From a virus, in IMG/VR virus record IMGVR_UViG_3300020183_000249, positions 1 through 34,862 of that record: DNA of 34,862 nucleotides; one strand, 5' to 3'. Shown piece after piece: positions 15,838 through 23,065 of this stretch (the stretch's first letter is position 1; every line of letters starts with the position of its first letter). Position numbers and translations under genes: made by a program. Under the pieces are notes generated by a model. The model did not search any database. It was not told the DNA's origin and worked only from the letters and a program-made list of their open reading frames with translations.

Positions 15838-16087
15838 AAATATCAATAAATCTTTTGTGTGTTTGTTTTAACAGTTCAAGGTACTCTTTCTTGTCCCCAT
15901 ACTTTTCATGGCACATCCTGCACACCGCCATTAGGTTTTCGATCTTGTCTTGATCATGTGTGCCACCCATGCCCCTGCTATTAATATGATGAATGTCAAC
16001 AGCTTTATTACCGCATACTTCACATCCAATAAATTCTTCGATTCCATATCCAAAAAATTTCATGTATATCTTTGTATGCTTTTTCAT
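15821..16087 (-). CDS. HNH endonuclease-like protein
   Basis: This 88-residue protein has a zinc-bound HNH fold: C22-x2-C25, the catalytic-type DIHHINSRG with H33-H34, N51 in IENLMAV, and C56-x2-C59 followed by H60. In HK97-like phages a small HNH protein assists terminase cleavage; here it lies 2 kb upstream of terS, which fits that role. A homing or host-directed nuclease is the alternative. It overlaps the preceding gene by ATGA. Confidence 0.85.
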   Translation of the reverse strand: MKKHTKIYMKFFGYGIEEFIGCEVCGNKAVDIHHINSRGMGGTHDQDKIENLMAVCRMCHEKYGDKKEYLELLKQTHKRFIDIYEKIY

Positions 16088-16380
16088 TTGCTGCCATCCT
16101 GTAAAGGCTGACTTACTTCAGGTTCAACCCTTCTGTAATGTTCTGCCCACAATATTTTGGTTAAAGTTATTGATTTATTTATTATCTCTTGTTCACTTGC
16201 TTCAGTAAATAGTATGTGCAATACTTCATGTATCACTATCTCTAAATGTTTTTTAGATTTAACCGAAGGATCAATTTCGATCAACCCATCAGAATGTGCA
16301 ATACCCCATGCTTTCTCTTTACCAAGTTTGCGGTATTTAATTCTAATCTTCGGTTTACTATTTCTAAGCAGCAGCTTCAT
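16084..16380 (-). CDS. Zincin-like metallopeptidase
   Basis: This 98-residue protein carries HEVLH (H51-E52-H55), a zincin HExxH motif, inside KKHLEIVIHEVLHILFTE. The N terminus is basic beta-like sequence (KIRIKYRKLGKEKAWGIAHS). It is a common small type in phages, perhaps related to SprT/ImmA-like peptidases, but the substrate is unknown. It overlaps the 64-residue gene upstream by 17 bases and the HNH gene by ATGA. Confidence 0.75.
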   Translation of the reverse strand: MKLLLRNSKPKIRIKYRKLGKEKAWGIAHSDGLIEIDPSVKSKKHLEIVIHEVLHILFTEASEQEIINKSITLTKILWAEHYRRVEPEVSQPLQDGSK

Positions 16381-16558
16381 CTTTCATTTGAAGTAAATCA
16401 GGTCTTTCCAATTCAGATACTTCTATTTTATGATTGCCTCGAACCTTTGCAAGTGCCCTTCTGTAAATAGTTTCTTTCACATGAATTTCTTGCAGCTTCT
16501 TTACCAAGTACACTTCCTGTTCTTCGATGCTCATTTTGTTTATTTTTTTTGGTATCAT
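16364..16558 (-). CDS. Unknown 64-residue helical protein
   Basis: MIPKKINKMSIEEQEVYLVK opens a charged helical protein (KKLQEIHVKETIYRRALAKV). The ATG at 16558 overlaps the exonuclease stop by ATGA, which supports this start over the internal Met. Function unknown. Confidence 0.6.
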   Translation of the reverse strand: MIPKKINKMSIEEQEVYLVKKLQEIHVKETIYRRALAKVRGNHKIEVSELERPDLLQMKDEAAA

Positions 16559-17283
16559 TTTTCGGTTTTAGTGTGATATTTATTACAAGTTTTACATTGA
16601 TACATAACCTTCACAATTCCTGTTGCGGTTGTTCTAACTGTACTCCTTATCAAATCATCGCTACCACATTCAGGACAAGTACCACGATACGCACCAAACA
16701 AAACACCATAATGGCTCTTTGCTTCTATGTGCGTATTCAGATGCTTAAAAACCTTTTCCAAAAGTACAACATCATGTTTACAATACTTTACCATTTTTTC
16801 CATTGCCACCTTATCATTATCCATCAAGATGCTTTTCCACAAATCAAACTCTGTCTTTATTTTACTTCCGATCCCCAAATAACCTGCAATGTAATTCAGT
16901 CTGTTTGAATTAAACTTAAATTTACTTCGTGCTACTTTCAGAGTATCAATCGTTGTGTACTTTGGAAACATTTCTATTCCATGAAACAGGCATCGTGTTC
17001 TTATCCATGCCAAATCGAACTTGTCCCCATTGTGCCCCACCATTTCCGTTGCCTGATTTGCTACCTGAATAAATTCTTGCAGCATTTTTTTGTCAGATTG
17101 CTTTCTGTCCCAAGTCAATCCATAAACTTCCTTTTCATCTTCCCACTTGTAACAAATACAAATAATTGATCTTTCCTTTATTATGTTGGAATAATCAATG
17201 TTCTTTTTATATCCTGCTTCCCAAAACAATCCGATATTCGGACTTGTTTCGATGTCGAAAAATAACCGCCTTCTTTTTGTCAT
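16555..17283 (-). CDS. DnaQ/RNase H-fold 3'-5' exonuclease with C-terminal zinc ribbon
   Basis: This 242-residue protein has the exonuclease motifs: FFDIETSPN (D10, E12), GHNGDKFDLAWIRTR (D90) and YCKHDVVLL (Y167, D171). A C-terminal zinc ribbon follows, with C203-x2-C206 (CPECGSDDLI) and C230-x2-C233 (CKTCNKYH). It may serve proofreading, recombination or DNA degradation; no phage polymerase is encoded here, so it acts with host enzymes or alone. It overlaps the M15 peptidase stop by ATGA. Confidence 0.85.
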   Translation of the reverse strand: MTKRRRLFFDIETSPNIGLFWEAGYKKNIDYSNIIKERSIICICYKWEDEKEVYGLTWDRKQSDKKMLQEFIQVANQATEMVGHNGDKFDLAWIRTRCLFHGIEMFPKYTTIDTLKVARSKFKFNSNRLNYIAGYLGIGSKIKTEFDLWKSILMDNDKVAMEKMVKYCKHDVVLLEKVFKHLNTHIEAKSHYGVLFGAYRGTCPECGSDDLIRSTVRTTATGIVKVMYQCKTCNKYHTKTEK

Positions 17284-17741
17284 TTATAAGGACTGTATTT
17301 TGTCTTGCCATTCTCTTTTATGGCTCTCAAAACTTGTTTCCTCTGATTACTGTCTGCTCTGTAACTTACATGAACCCAATCAGGATTATGTTCGTTGCCA
17401 AATTCCCAAATCAATTGATCGAATGGTAATCTTTCTTTTATAAAGTTGAAGATTTCTTTGTTTGAAAGTGCAGTCCCATCCATGTCAATATCCAATGCTT
17501 CACCTGTACTGTGTTGTGAACGTGTTGCACCACCGATTGCTGCGTTTAATGTTTGTGATCTGTAACCACTACTTATACGTATAGGCTGCCTGAAATTTGC
17601 ACGTATTGGCTCGAATACCTTTTCAGCTATCAGCTTCAGGTTTTTAATGTGTTCTTCTGTTGGCATATTGGAAATGCCCCTGCGTTTGGCAGATTCAGAA
17701 CGAATCACTTCCGACAATTCAAGATGTTCAGACAGTTTCAT
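17280..17741 (-). CDS. Endolysin, M15-family peptidase
   Basis: This 153-residue enzyme should cleave peptidoglycan cross-links or stem peptides. It has the M15 zinc ligands H77 and D84 in SQHSTGEALDIDMDG and H124 in DWVHVSY, with the typical SSGYRSQTLNAAIGGA before them. There is no signal peptide, so export depends on a holin. It overlaps a small membrane protein upstream by 14 bases, forming a lysis cassette. Confidence 0.9.
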   Translation of the reverse strand: MKLSEHLELSEVIRSESAKRRGISNMPTEEHIKNLKLIAEKVFEPIRANFRQPIRISSGYRSQTLNAAIGGATRSQHSTGEALDIDMDGTALSNKEIFNFIKERLPFDQLIWEFGNEHNPDWVHVSYRADSNQRKQVLRAIKENGKTKYSPYK

Positions 17742-17925
17742 TTTTCTTAAATATCTTTTCAGCAGTTGTAAATCCTAAAGCAGCAGCAGCAATTCCACCC
17801 AATGTATAAACAAGTGCATCAGTTGGATTATGAATAACCTTTATACAAAGGGCAATTGTACAGGCAAAACCGCACAGTCTTTTCATACTTAACCTATCAT
17901 TGTTCTCTGTAAAAAATTGCTTCAT
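17728..17925 (-). CDS. Holin-like membrane protein
   Basis: This 65-residue protein has two hydrophobic segments: about residues 17-30 (LCGFACTIALCIKVI) and 39-52 (VYTLGGIAAAALGFTTAEKI). Its end is basic (KIFKKNETV). The size, topology and 14-base overlap with the endolysin make a class II-type holin the best guess. Confidence 0.7.
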   Translation of the reverse strand: MKQFFTENNDRLSMKRLCGFACTIALCIKVIHNPTDALVYTLGGIAAAALGFTTAEKIFKKNETV

Positions 17926-18080
17926 TTCTTTTTTCCCTCTTTTATTTTATATAAGTTGTAAACTATTGTAGTAAGTCCCACTCCTATTGTTACTAAATTA
18001 CCAATATCACTAACTGTTATATCTGCAAATATTTTTGCAATAATTGTAGCAAAGCACATTGCCAAACTGTTCTTGTCCAT
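17922..18080 (-). CDS. Second small membrane protein of the lysis cassette
   Basis: The ATG at 18080 opens a 52-residue product: MDKNSLAMCFATIIAKIFAD followed by ITVSDIGNLVTIGVGLTTIV and a Lys-rich tail (KIKEGKKK). It has hydrophobic segments near residues 6-20 and 27-43. It overlaps the 65-residue holin candidate by ATGA. It could be a holin, an antiholin or a pinholin-like partner. Confidence 0.65.
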   Translation of the reverse strand: MDKNSLAMCFATIIAKIFADITVSDIGNLVTIGVGLTTIVYNLYKIKEGKKK

Positions 18081-18082
18081 TT

Positions 18083-18919
18083 TTAACTATTTTGAAATTT
18101 TGGATGATCTTTAGGCAGTAAATCATAATCTGATGTATATTTAGGATTGTCAGGTCTGCCATTTTTTAATAAATATAAAAAAGCATTTACCCTTGCAAAT
18201 GCCCATTGTTCTGCTGATCTAACTTTTGGAGAATGCGATGTATTATATGCACCTAATCCTCTTTGGAATACAGATTTTAATGCACCTAATGTAGCTTTTC
18301 CATATTTAGTATTACTTTCCTTTTCATTAAAGTCATTTACTTTATTTTGTAATGTTTTTTCTTGTTCCTCTGAAACCTTTGCCCCTCTTTTGCCTGATGC
18401 ATCTCCTTTGGCTGAACCTTCACCTTGCGGATTTTTATTTGGTGTATCGGATTTAGGTGCTTTAGGTGAACTCTTTATGCCTCCCCTTTCTCCAACCTCT
18501 GCAAATTTTTCATTATCTATTTGCTCAAGTTTTCTTTGTGCCCATGCTATACCTTCATCACCACCCCATGCCAACCACATTAATGCTCCACAATCCTTTT
18601 TTGGATCACCTTTTGAATTTTGTCTGTGTCTTTCGAATGCAGACATTCTTGCAATGGTTTCCCTTGTAATATTTTCACCATTTGCAAGTTGATTTGCCCT
18701 TGCCCACCCCACAGGTGTTCCGCAACTGCTTCCGTATTGATCTCTGATGTTTATTGCTCTTTGTGCATTTACCCTTGCTGCCTGTGGGTAATCATTGTAA
18801 CTGTCTGCCATTGCAACCCTAATGGCTGCCCATGCCTTTTGTGCCTTTTCTTCTGTATCGTATATGCACGATCCGTTGCCTATTCTGTATTTTCCGTTAC
18901 TGCATTTGATGACTGGCAT
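18083..18919 (-). CDS. DUF5824-type phage protein with Cys-containing N-terminal module
   Basis: This 278-residue protein has three parts. The start MPVIKCSNGKYRIGNGSCIY is a short Cys-containing beta module. Residues 40-135 are helical (NAQRAINIRDQYGSSCGTPV, GALMWLAWGGDEGIAWAQRK). A low-complexity linker rich in Lys, Gly, Ser and Pro follows. The C terminus (SAEQWAFARVNAFLYLLKNG, NPKYTSDYDLLPKDHP) resembles DUF5824. Such modules are found in phage head-maturation polyproteins and as separate genes; the role is unclear. It directly precedes the lysis cassette. Confidence 0.6.
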   Translation of the reverse strand: MPVIKCSNGKYRIGNGSCIYDTEEKAQKAWAAIRVAMADSYNDYPQAARVNAQRAINIRDQYGSSCGTPVGWARANQLANGENITRETIARMSAFERHRQNSKGDPKKDCGALMWLAWGGDEGIAWAQRKLEQIDNEKFAEVGERGGIKSSPKAPKSDTPNKNPQGEGSAKGDASGKRGAKVSEEQEKTLQNKVNDFNEKESNTKYGKATLGALKSVFQRGLGAYNTSHSPKVRSAEQWAFARVNAFLYLLKNGRPDNPKYTSDYDLLPKDHPKFQNS

Positions 18920-19911
18920 TGAATCAATTTATTATAAATGTCAAATCTTTTATTATTTATCTCTTTAAAATTGTAATGTGTTTGACAATATTCAAATAGC
19001 TTCTGTCCTGACTCAATCCGCATCTGTGGATCGTTTACTAAATCCTTTATGTGCTTATACCAATCAGATTGTTTTTTAACATAATGTACAGGTAAGTTTA
19101 AATAAGGATCAACATTTGATACCACCGCAGGATTTTTTTTGGCAGCGGTTTCCAACACCTTTAAATTTGATTTCATTGCATTGAACTTTGAATCAACCAA
19201 TGGGATCAAACTTATATCAGAATCTGCATAAGCTGCCATGTATTTTGTTGTGTCCGTATATCTGTAAATTTTGTAGTTAGTTTTTAATCCGTTAGTAAAC
19301 CAATGGCACATGTGATTCCAAATATGTCCTTCCCCATCATTGTAACCTGCAATGACTGTTTGCACAGGAAGTTGAGATATTCGCTTCATAGGGTTTTCAA
19401 GTATCTTCATGTCAGGTACGTGTGTTCCGCTACCTGCCCAAAACAATCTGATCTTATCGGATTGGACTTTATTGTCCAAAAATTGTTCTTGCCCATAAGG
19501 CAAAGCATTCGGCAGAATCTCCACGTTCTTATTGTACTTGTAAATTTCATCAGCCAACCTTTCATGTGTGCAAGTATTTAGATCAGCTTCCCTGATGTAA
19601 TCAATAATTTTATCTGTGATTCCGTTTTGTTTGTATCGTTCAAATAATACATGACTTGGATCAAGTTGCCAATAGTCATCATTGTCAACCACTAATTTGA
19701 ATCCATGTTGCTTTTTCCAATCTTTTACATTCTGCAAAGACACACCTACCAAAAATCTGTTCATTAGAAATATGTCATACTTTTTCTCGAATGTTTCAGG
19801 TGATAACATATCTGTGATCATGGCATAATCTTTCTTCATGTGTGCAATAGGCATTATAATCCTGTGATAGCCTACACCTGATTGCGGTGATGTGATTGCA
19901 AGTATGTTCAT
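18880..19911 (-). CDS. GT-B-fold glycosyltransferase-like protein
   Basis: This 343-residue protein looks like a GT4-type glycosyltransferase. It starts MNILAITSPQSGVGYHRIIM, with a Rossmann-like strand and the GVGYHR pattern. It has LFWAGSGTHVPDMKILENPM in the middle, YADSDISLIPLVDSKFNAMK at the acceptor/donor cleft, then SNLKVLETAAKKNPAVVSNV with the conserved E. It may decorate phage DNA, virions or the cell surface. It overlaps DUF5824 by 40 bases. Confidence 0.8.
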   Translation of the reverse strand: MNILAITSPQSGVGYHRIIMPIAHMKKDYAMITDMLSPETFEKKYDIFLMNRFLVGVSLQNVKDWKKQHGFKLVVDNDDYWQLDPSHVLFERYKQNGITDKIIDYIREADLNTCTHERLADEIYKYNKNVEILPNALPYGQEQFLDNKVQSDKIRLFWAGSGTHVPDMKILENPMKRISQLPVQTVIAGYNDGEGHIWNHMCHWFTNGLKTNYKIYRYTDTTKYMAAYADSDISLIPLVDSKFNAMKSNLKVLETAAKKNPAVVSNVDPYLNLPVHYVKKQSDWYKHIKDLVNDPQMRIESGQKLFEYCQTHYNFKEINNKRFDIYNKLIQCQSSNAVTENTE

Positions 19912-20189
19912 TTTTTAGGTCTGCCTCTTTTTTTAATTGTTAATTGATGTGTCAGCTGCTGCACTTCTTCCTGTGGTAAACTGAAATAATATTTGTACAA
20001 TCTGTAAATCATATCCATTACGCAACTACTACACCACGCAGTTAATTGAAATTGAGCATCGACATTTTCTCTGTAAATGTGCTGATACATATTCAGAATG
20101 TTCATGTCTATGTTTCTGACATATCCATTCTCAACTGTATGCCAATTGCCGATATGTTCTTCAAGATAATCTTTGTGTTCTGTTTTCAT
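19908..20189 (-). CDS. Unknown 93-residue protein with basic tail
   Basis: MKTEHKDYLEEHIGNWHTVE opens a protein with a helical centre (NILNMYQHIYRENVDAQFQL) and a CSSCVMDMIYRLYKYY motif. The end IKKRGRPKK is an AT-hook-like GRP core, suggesting contact with A+T-rich DNA, although this is a guess. It overlaps the glycosyltransferase by ATGA. Function not recognised. Confidence 0.65.
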   Translation of the reverse strand: MKTEHKDYLEEHIGNWHTVENGYVRNIDMNILNMYQHIYRENVDAQFQLTAWCSSCVMDMIYRLYKYYFSLPQEEVQQLTHQLTIKKRGRPKK

Positions 20190-20337
20190 ACATTTCTTTT
20201 TCTTTTAATATTTCAATCTTAACCAATTCAACACAGTTATGTAAAAACTTTTCATAAGCATCATCCTTGATGTCTTTTGTGTTTTCATAAGCAGCTAAAA
20301 TGAATGAAAACATTTCTTTTACTTCTGATTTTTTCAT
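20161..20337 (-). CDS. Small helical protein, 58 residues
   Basis: The ATG at 20337 overlaps the sigma-like gene's stop by ATGA and encodes MKKSEVKEMFSFILAAYENT KDIKDDAYEK, then FLHNCVELVKIEILKEKEMY and ENRTQRLS. It is charged and helical throughout. It also overlaps the 93-residue gene by 29 bases. I recognise no family; coupling and composition support a real gene. Confidence 0.55.
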   Translation of the reverse strand: MKKSEVKEMFSFILAAYENTKDIKDDAYEKFLHNCVELVKIEILKEKEMYENRTQRLS

Positions 20338-20810
20338 TGCCTAATCTTTTTCTTTAGTTCTTTTTTAGTTTGCTTTAATGTTCTAATCAGGCTCATGTAT
20401 GGTATGCCTGTTTGTCTGCTTAATTCTTTTGCGTTCTTGTTAAAGTCAAAGGTGTAGAGAAGAAGTATTTCCTTTTGATACCAATACAATCCTTCGATGT
20501 ATTCCATTACTTCGATCTGCTCATACTGTTCATCAGGCTTTTCTGTTATGTTATATTCCTCGAAGTTTCGGTAGTTTTTATAAAACTTATTTTTCGATGA
20601 TTGCACTAAGTTTAACATGATCCGTACAATGTAAAATTTCAGCTGCTTTTTATCATATAAATCAATAAGTTTACTTTCATCAATCTCGCATATTATCAGG
20701 AACAGTTCACTCTTTAAATCTTCCTGCATTTCAACAGGCTTCATGTTTGAAAGTGCTTGGTTTAAATCAGGTGATGACCACAGTTCGGCTATTATCCCAT
20801 TTCTGTCCAT
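20334..20810 (-). CDS. Sigma-70-like factor
   Basis: This 158-residue protein resembles compact phage sigma factors. The N-terminal half (DLKSELFLIICEIDESKLID, FYIVRIMLNLVQSSKNKFYK) looks like sigma region 2. The C terminus NAKELSRQTGIPYMSLIRTL KQTKKELKKKIRQ reads as a region 4 helix-turn-helix. It may direct host RNA polymerase to late promoters. Its start overlaps the nuclease by 19 bases. Confidence 0.65.
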   Translation of the reverse strand: MDRNGIIAELWSSPDLNQALSNMKPVEMQEDLKSELFLIICEIDESKLIDLYDKKQLKFYIVRIMLNLVQSSKNKFYKNYRNFEEYNITEKPDEQYEQIEVMEYIEGLYWYQKEILLLYTFDFNKNAKELSRQTGIPYMSLIRTLKQTKKELKKKIRQ

Positions 20811-21160
20811 GCTATCAGTTTTGGGTTTTTACCTTCCTGTGTGCAGATGTATGCTTCACCTCCGCATTTTGTTACATCATCTAATCTTTTAATTTGTTCA
20901 TCACTAAGTTTATCACCTATCTTTTTAACTTCAACCGCAACGTAAATTCCCTTTGAATTATAACCTTGTAAATCTGCCCACCCTTTTTCTACTGTTCCTT
21001 TTCTTCTACGAACAGGAATATTGTTCACTCTGTTCAGCCTTATTTTTTTTGTGGCAAGATATTCCTTTGCCCATCTTGTCAGTTCGTTTGCTGACAATTC
21101 CCTTGAAAATTTCAGGTTTGAACCTGCAATGTGGGCATTCTGTTTGACCTCTTTTGCCAT
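20792..21160 (-). CDS. VRR-NUC family nuclease
   Basis: This 122-residue protein has the VRR-NUC core: GWADLQGY (catalytic D63), then AVEVKK (E77, K79) followed by LSDEQIKRLDDVTKCGGEAY. These proteins belong to the PD-(D/E)xK superfamily and often act as structure-specific (Holliday-junction type) nucleases in replication or packaging. It lies in the replication operon. The start MAKEVKQNAHIAGSNLKFSR overlaps a small zinc-ribbon frame. Confidence 0.85.
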   Translation of the reverse strand: MAKEVKQNAHIAGSNLKFSRELSANELTRWAKEYLATKKIRLNRVNNIPVRRRKGTVEKGWADLQGYNSKGIYVAVEVKKIGDKLSDEQIKRLDDVTKCGGEAYICTQEGKNPKLIAWTEMG

Positions 21161-21206
21161 TATGTTCCGTTACTGTGTAGTGCCTTGCACAAAGTTTACA
21201 TTTCAT
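21006..21206 (-). CDS. Possible zinc-ribbon micro-gene overlapping the nuclease
   Basis: MKCKLCARHYTVTEHNGKRG QTECPHCRFK has two CxxC pairs (CKLC and CPHC) suited to one zinc. The start lies 4 bases after the helicase-loader-like stop, as expected in this compact operon. After residue 30 the frame overlaps the VRR-NUC gene and may be just a shadow. Only the first half looks like protein. Confidence 0.4.
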   Translation of the reverse strand: MKCKLCARHYTVTEHNGKRGQTECPHCRFKPEIFKGIVSKRTDKMGKGISCHKKNKAEQSEQYSCS

Positions 21207-21210
21207 AAAA

Positions 21211-21882
21211 TTACATTAAAGTTTTGAAATATTCAGCAACTGCCATTCTGCGACAATTTAATTCCATCTGTTCATCATCTTCAAGAATCTCTTTCATTTG
21301 CTTTTTCTCCTGATGATCCGCATATCTGAACTTTTGTTTTATAGCTTCTTCTGTTCTTTGCAGAGTGCCTTCGAAGTCATAAACCAATCCACGTTTATGA
21401 ATAATTTTAAAGCACCGCAATCCCATAAAAATATGTTCCCAATCTTTATTTCGTTTGTAGATTTCAAATGAATCTTTCAGAATTTCATCTTCATCAACTT
21501 CGGTGGGTGCGATCTGTTTAGTTTCAGGTATGTATTCAGGTTGATAGTTTGCACGTGCCCATCTTGCATACGATCCAAGCATCCTTGTCAGATAAAGGAC
21601 TGAAAAGTTTTGAAATGTTTCTGATACTTCATCCAATTTGTTTTTAGCACATAGTTCAAATGCAAGATTAAATTCACCGATTGGTAGATTAGGATAATCA
21701 GCTTTCATCATCGTTGACATATAACTTAATTCAAAATCAGATGGAATACGATCACCCTTCACACCAAGTAAAACCAATCCTTTACCTATTATTTTCAATA
21801 TATCCTGTGAATCCGAATCCATCATTTTTGGACTGTTCTTCGCTTTTAAGAGCAGCTGCGACTCTGCTGAATGTTTCTTCAT
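21211..21882 (-). CDS. Possible helicase loader or replication protein
   Basis: This 223-residue frame overlaps the initiator gene by 101 bases; an alternative start is the Met pair at about 21825-21822. No clear ATPase motif is present. The sequence is helical (FNLAFELCAKNKLDEVSETF, NFSVLYLTRMLGSYARWARA) and charged at the end. By analogy with lambda O-P, a gene after the initiator often loads DnaB; the role is position-based inference. Confidence 0.6.
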   Translation of the reverse strand: MKKHSAESQLLLKAKNSPKMMDSDSQDILKIIGKGLVLLGVKGDRIPSDFELSYMSTMMKADYPNLPIGEFNLAFELCAKNKLDEVSETFQNFSVLYLTRMLGSYARWARANYQPEYIPETKQIAPTEVDEDEILKDSFEIYKRNKDWEHIFMGLRCFKIIHKRGLVYDFEGTLQRTEEAIKQKFRYADHQEKKQMKEILEDDEQMELNCRRMAVAEYFKTLM

Positions 21883-22528
21883 ACATTTCTATTTTAGTTG
21901 GTTTTTTAAAGTTATTGTTAAAGTTCGAATTATTTATCCAAACCGCTAACATTTTTTGTTTCCAATTTTTTACAGGTTTACCTTTTGAATCATGCCAATC
22001 GGCAACCTCGTAATAATCAAATGCCTGTTTGGCTTTCTGTATTGTACTGCCTTTCTCTAAAAAATAATCTTCAACTTCTGAAAGTGTTGGCTTTTGTATT
22101 CTATTAGTCTTTTGTATAATATTAGTCTTTTGTAATACATTAGTCTTTAGTATAGGATCACTTTCACCGAACTCGGTAAAACCCGAACTCGGTAAATCCC
22201 GAACTCGGTTATTTTCCATTTCGGCAGGTATATCATAAACAACATGATTCCAACCTATAAACCTACCTGTTTTCGGATCGTGTACCTTTACACTCAAAAT
22301 GTAACCATTCTTTTGCAGGTTTCTGAATGCCTTATCTATTGAGCCTTTTTTGTCGGGTAAACTATTGTATAAATTCTGCTTATAAATAACCCAATCAGAA
22401 GGTAAACTTAAAAGAAAAGTTAACAATCCTTTCTCATCCAAACTTAATTCCCTGCACTTGATCACATCGTTTGGCAGGGTAGTAAACCTTTCTGTTGTCC
22501 TGCTTTTAATTATCTGTCCTGTATTCAT
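21782..22528 (-). CDS. Winged-helix replication initiator (lambda O / DnaD-like) carrying a candidate origin
   Basis: This 248-residue protein has a helix-turn-helix start (RFTTLPNDVIKCRELSLDEK GLLTFLLSLP SDWVIYKQNL) like phage replication proteins. Residues 105-140 are the linker, containing KTN-IIQ repeats encoded by tandem 18-bp repeats. The C terminus contains EDYFLEKGSTIQKAKQAFDY YEVADWHDSK GKPVKNWKQK, a DnaD-like ending. Like lambda O, its own gene appears to hold the origin. It follows a hairpin leader. Confidence 0.75.
   Translation of the reverse strand: MNTGQIIKSRTTERFTTLPNDVIKCRELSLDEKGLLTFLLSLPSDWVIYKQNLYNSLPDKKGSIDKAFRNLQKNGYILSVKVHDPKTGRFIGWNHVVYDIPAEMENNRVRDLPSSGFTEFGESDPILKTNVLQKTNIIQKTNRIQKPTLSEVEDYFLEKGSTIQKAKQAFDYYEVADWHDSKGKPVKNWKQKMLAVWINNSNFNNNFKKPTKIEMYEETFSRVAAALKSEEQSKNDGFGFTGYIENNR
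22086..22157. repeat. Four tandem 18-bp repeats (candidate origin)
   Basis: Units begin at 22086, 22104, 22122 and 22140, with TTAGTCTTTTGTATAATA as the clearest; the first and last are diverged. The period is a multiple of three, so they encode the six-residue repeat KTN(V/I/R)(L/I)Q. The A+T-rich content makes them candidates for duplex unwinding or initiator binding. Confidence 0.75.
22167..22211. repeat. Three 16-bp iterons with palindromic core (candidate origin)
   Basis: CCGAACTCGGTAAA starts at 22167 and 22183, and CCGAACTCGGTTA at 22199, an exact 16-bp period. Each core CCGA-AC-TCGG is an inverted repeat. Sixteen is not a multiple of three, so the three copies encode different residues; selection must act on the DNA itself. 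Confidence 0.8.
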
Positions 22529-22532
22529 AAAT

Positions 22533-22578
22533 AAAAAACCCTAACGGGATTGGAAGTGGCTTTTCCGCACCCATTAGG
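22533..22578 (-). terminator. Hairpin terminator or attenuator before the initiator gene
   Basis: On the minus strand CCTAATGGG (22578-22570) pairs with CCCGTTAGG (22548-22540), with an inner GGAA/TTCC stem, and TTTTTT follows at 22538-22533. It sits only a few bases before the ATG at 22528. It can end the transcript of the DnaA-like gene, or act as attenuator of the initiator transcript. Confidence 0.75.
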
Positions 22579-22622
22579 ATCATTAATGTTTTTAATAAAT
22601 GATGAAGCCACCACCATTTTCA

Positions 22623-22630
22623 CAAAGATA
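22623..22630 (-). promoter_or_regulatory. -7 promoter box before the leader hairpin
   Basis: The minus strand reads TATCTTTG, matching TAnnTTTG, next to the stop of the DnaA-like gene. A start here would make a leader of about 90 bases ending in the hairpin at 22533-22578. No good -33 TTTG is found. Confidence 0.4.
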
Positions 22631-23065
22631 CTAAATAACCTGCAATTTTGATTCGATTAATATTTTAGCCTGATTGTATTTTTCAGCAAAATCCTCATCT
22701 GTATCAATTAAATTTTTACAGGTTCTGATCGAATGTAGGATTGTTGTATGATGACCATTTGATGCCATCGTTTCGCCTATCTCTTTCAGAGTTAAATCTG
22801 TGTACTGCCTAAGCATATAAATCGCACAATGCCTTGCATCTACTACCCTTCGCCTTCGTGTATATTCCATGCAGTCAGTATTAAATACTTCATTAACTGC
22901 AAAGATTATTTCTTCAGCAGGTCTGCGTTTGTGCCTTGATACTCTTTCAATAACAGGAAACTGATCCAATAGCTTTTCAAGTTTACCAATCATTTCGTAG
23001 TGATCCTTGATGATAGATTGGATAAAATTTCTCGTAAGTGCTTTAGTTGGTTCGGTCTGTTTCAA
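22631..23065 (-). CDS. DnaA domain IV-like DNA-binding protein
   Basis: This 144-residue protein matches the DnaA C-terminal DNA-binding domain: RRRVVDARHCAIYMLRQYTD LTLKEIGETM (residues 70-100) and the signature GHHTTILHSIRTCKNL (104-119), equivalent to the DnaA box-contacting loop. There is no AAA+ ATPase. It may bind DnaA boxes to recruit or displace host DnaA, or act as a regulator. It lies just before the initiator gene. Confidence 0.85.
   Translation of the reverse strand: MKQTEPTKALTRNFIQSIIKDHYEMIGKLEKLLDQFPVIERVSRHKRRPAEEIIFAVNEVFNTDCMEYTRRRRVVDARHCAIYMLRQYTDLTLKEIGETMASNGHHTTILHSIRTCKNLIDTDEDFAEKYNQAKILIESKLQVI

Noticed and set aside
18147-18692. Long plus-strand open frame (181 codons) opposite the DUF5824-type gene
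   Set aside because: It is antisense to a convincing gene, has no promoter and its sequence lacks protein character; other plus-strand frames in the window are rejected for the same reason.
22167-22211. CRISPR-like reading of the short repeats
   Set aside because: The units are 16 bp with no spacers and lie within a gene; iterons explain them better.
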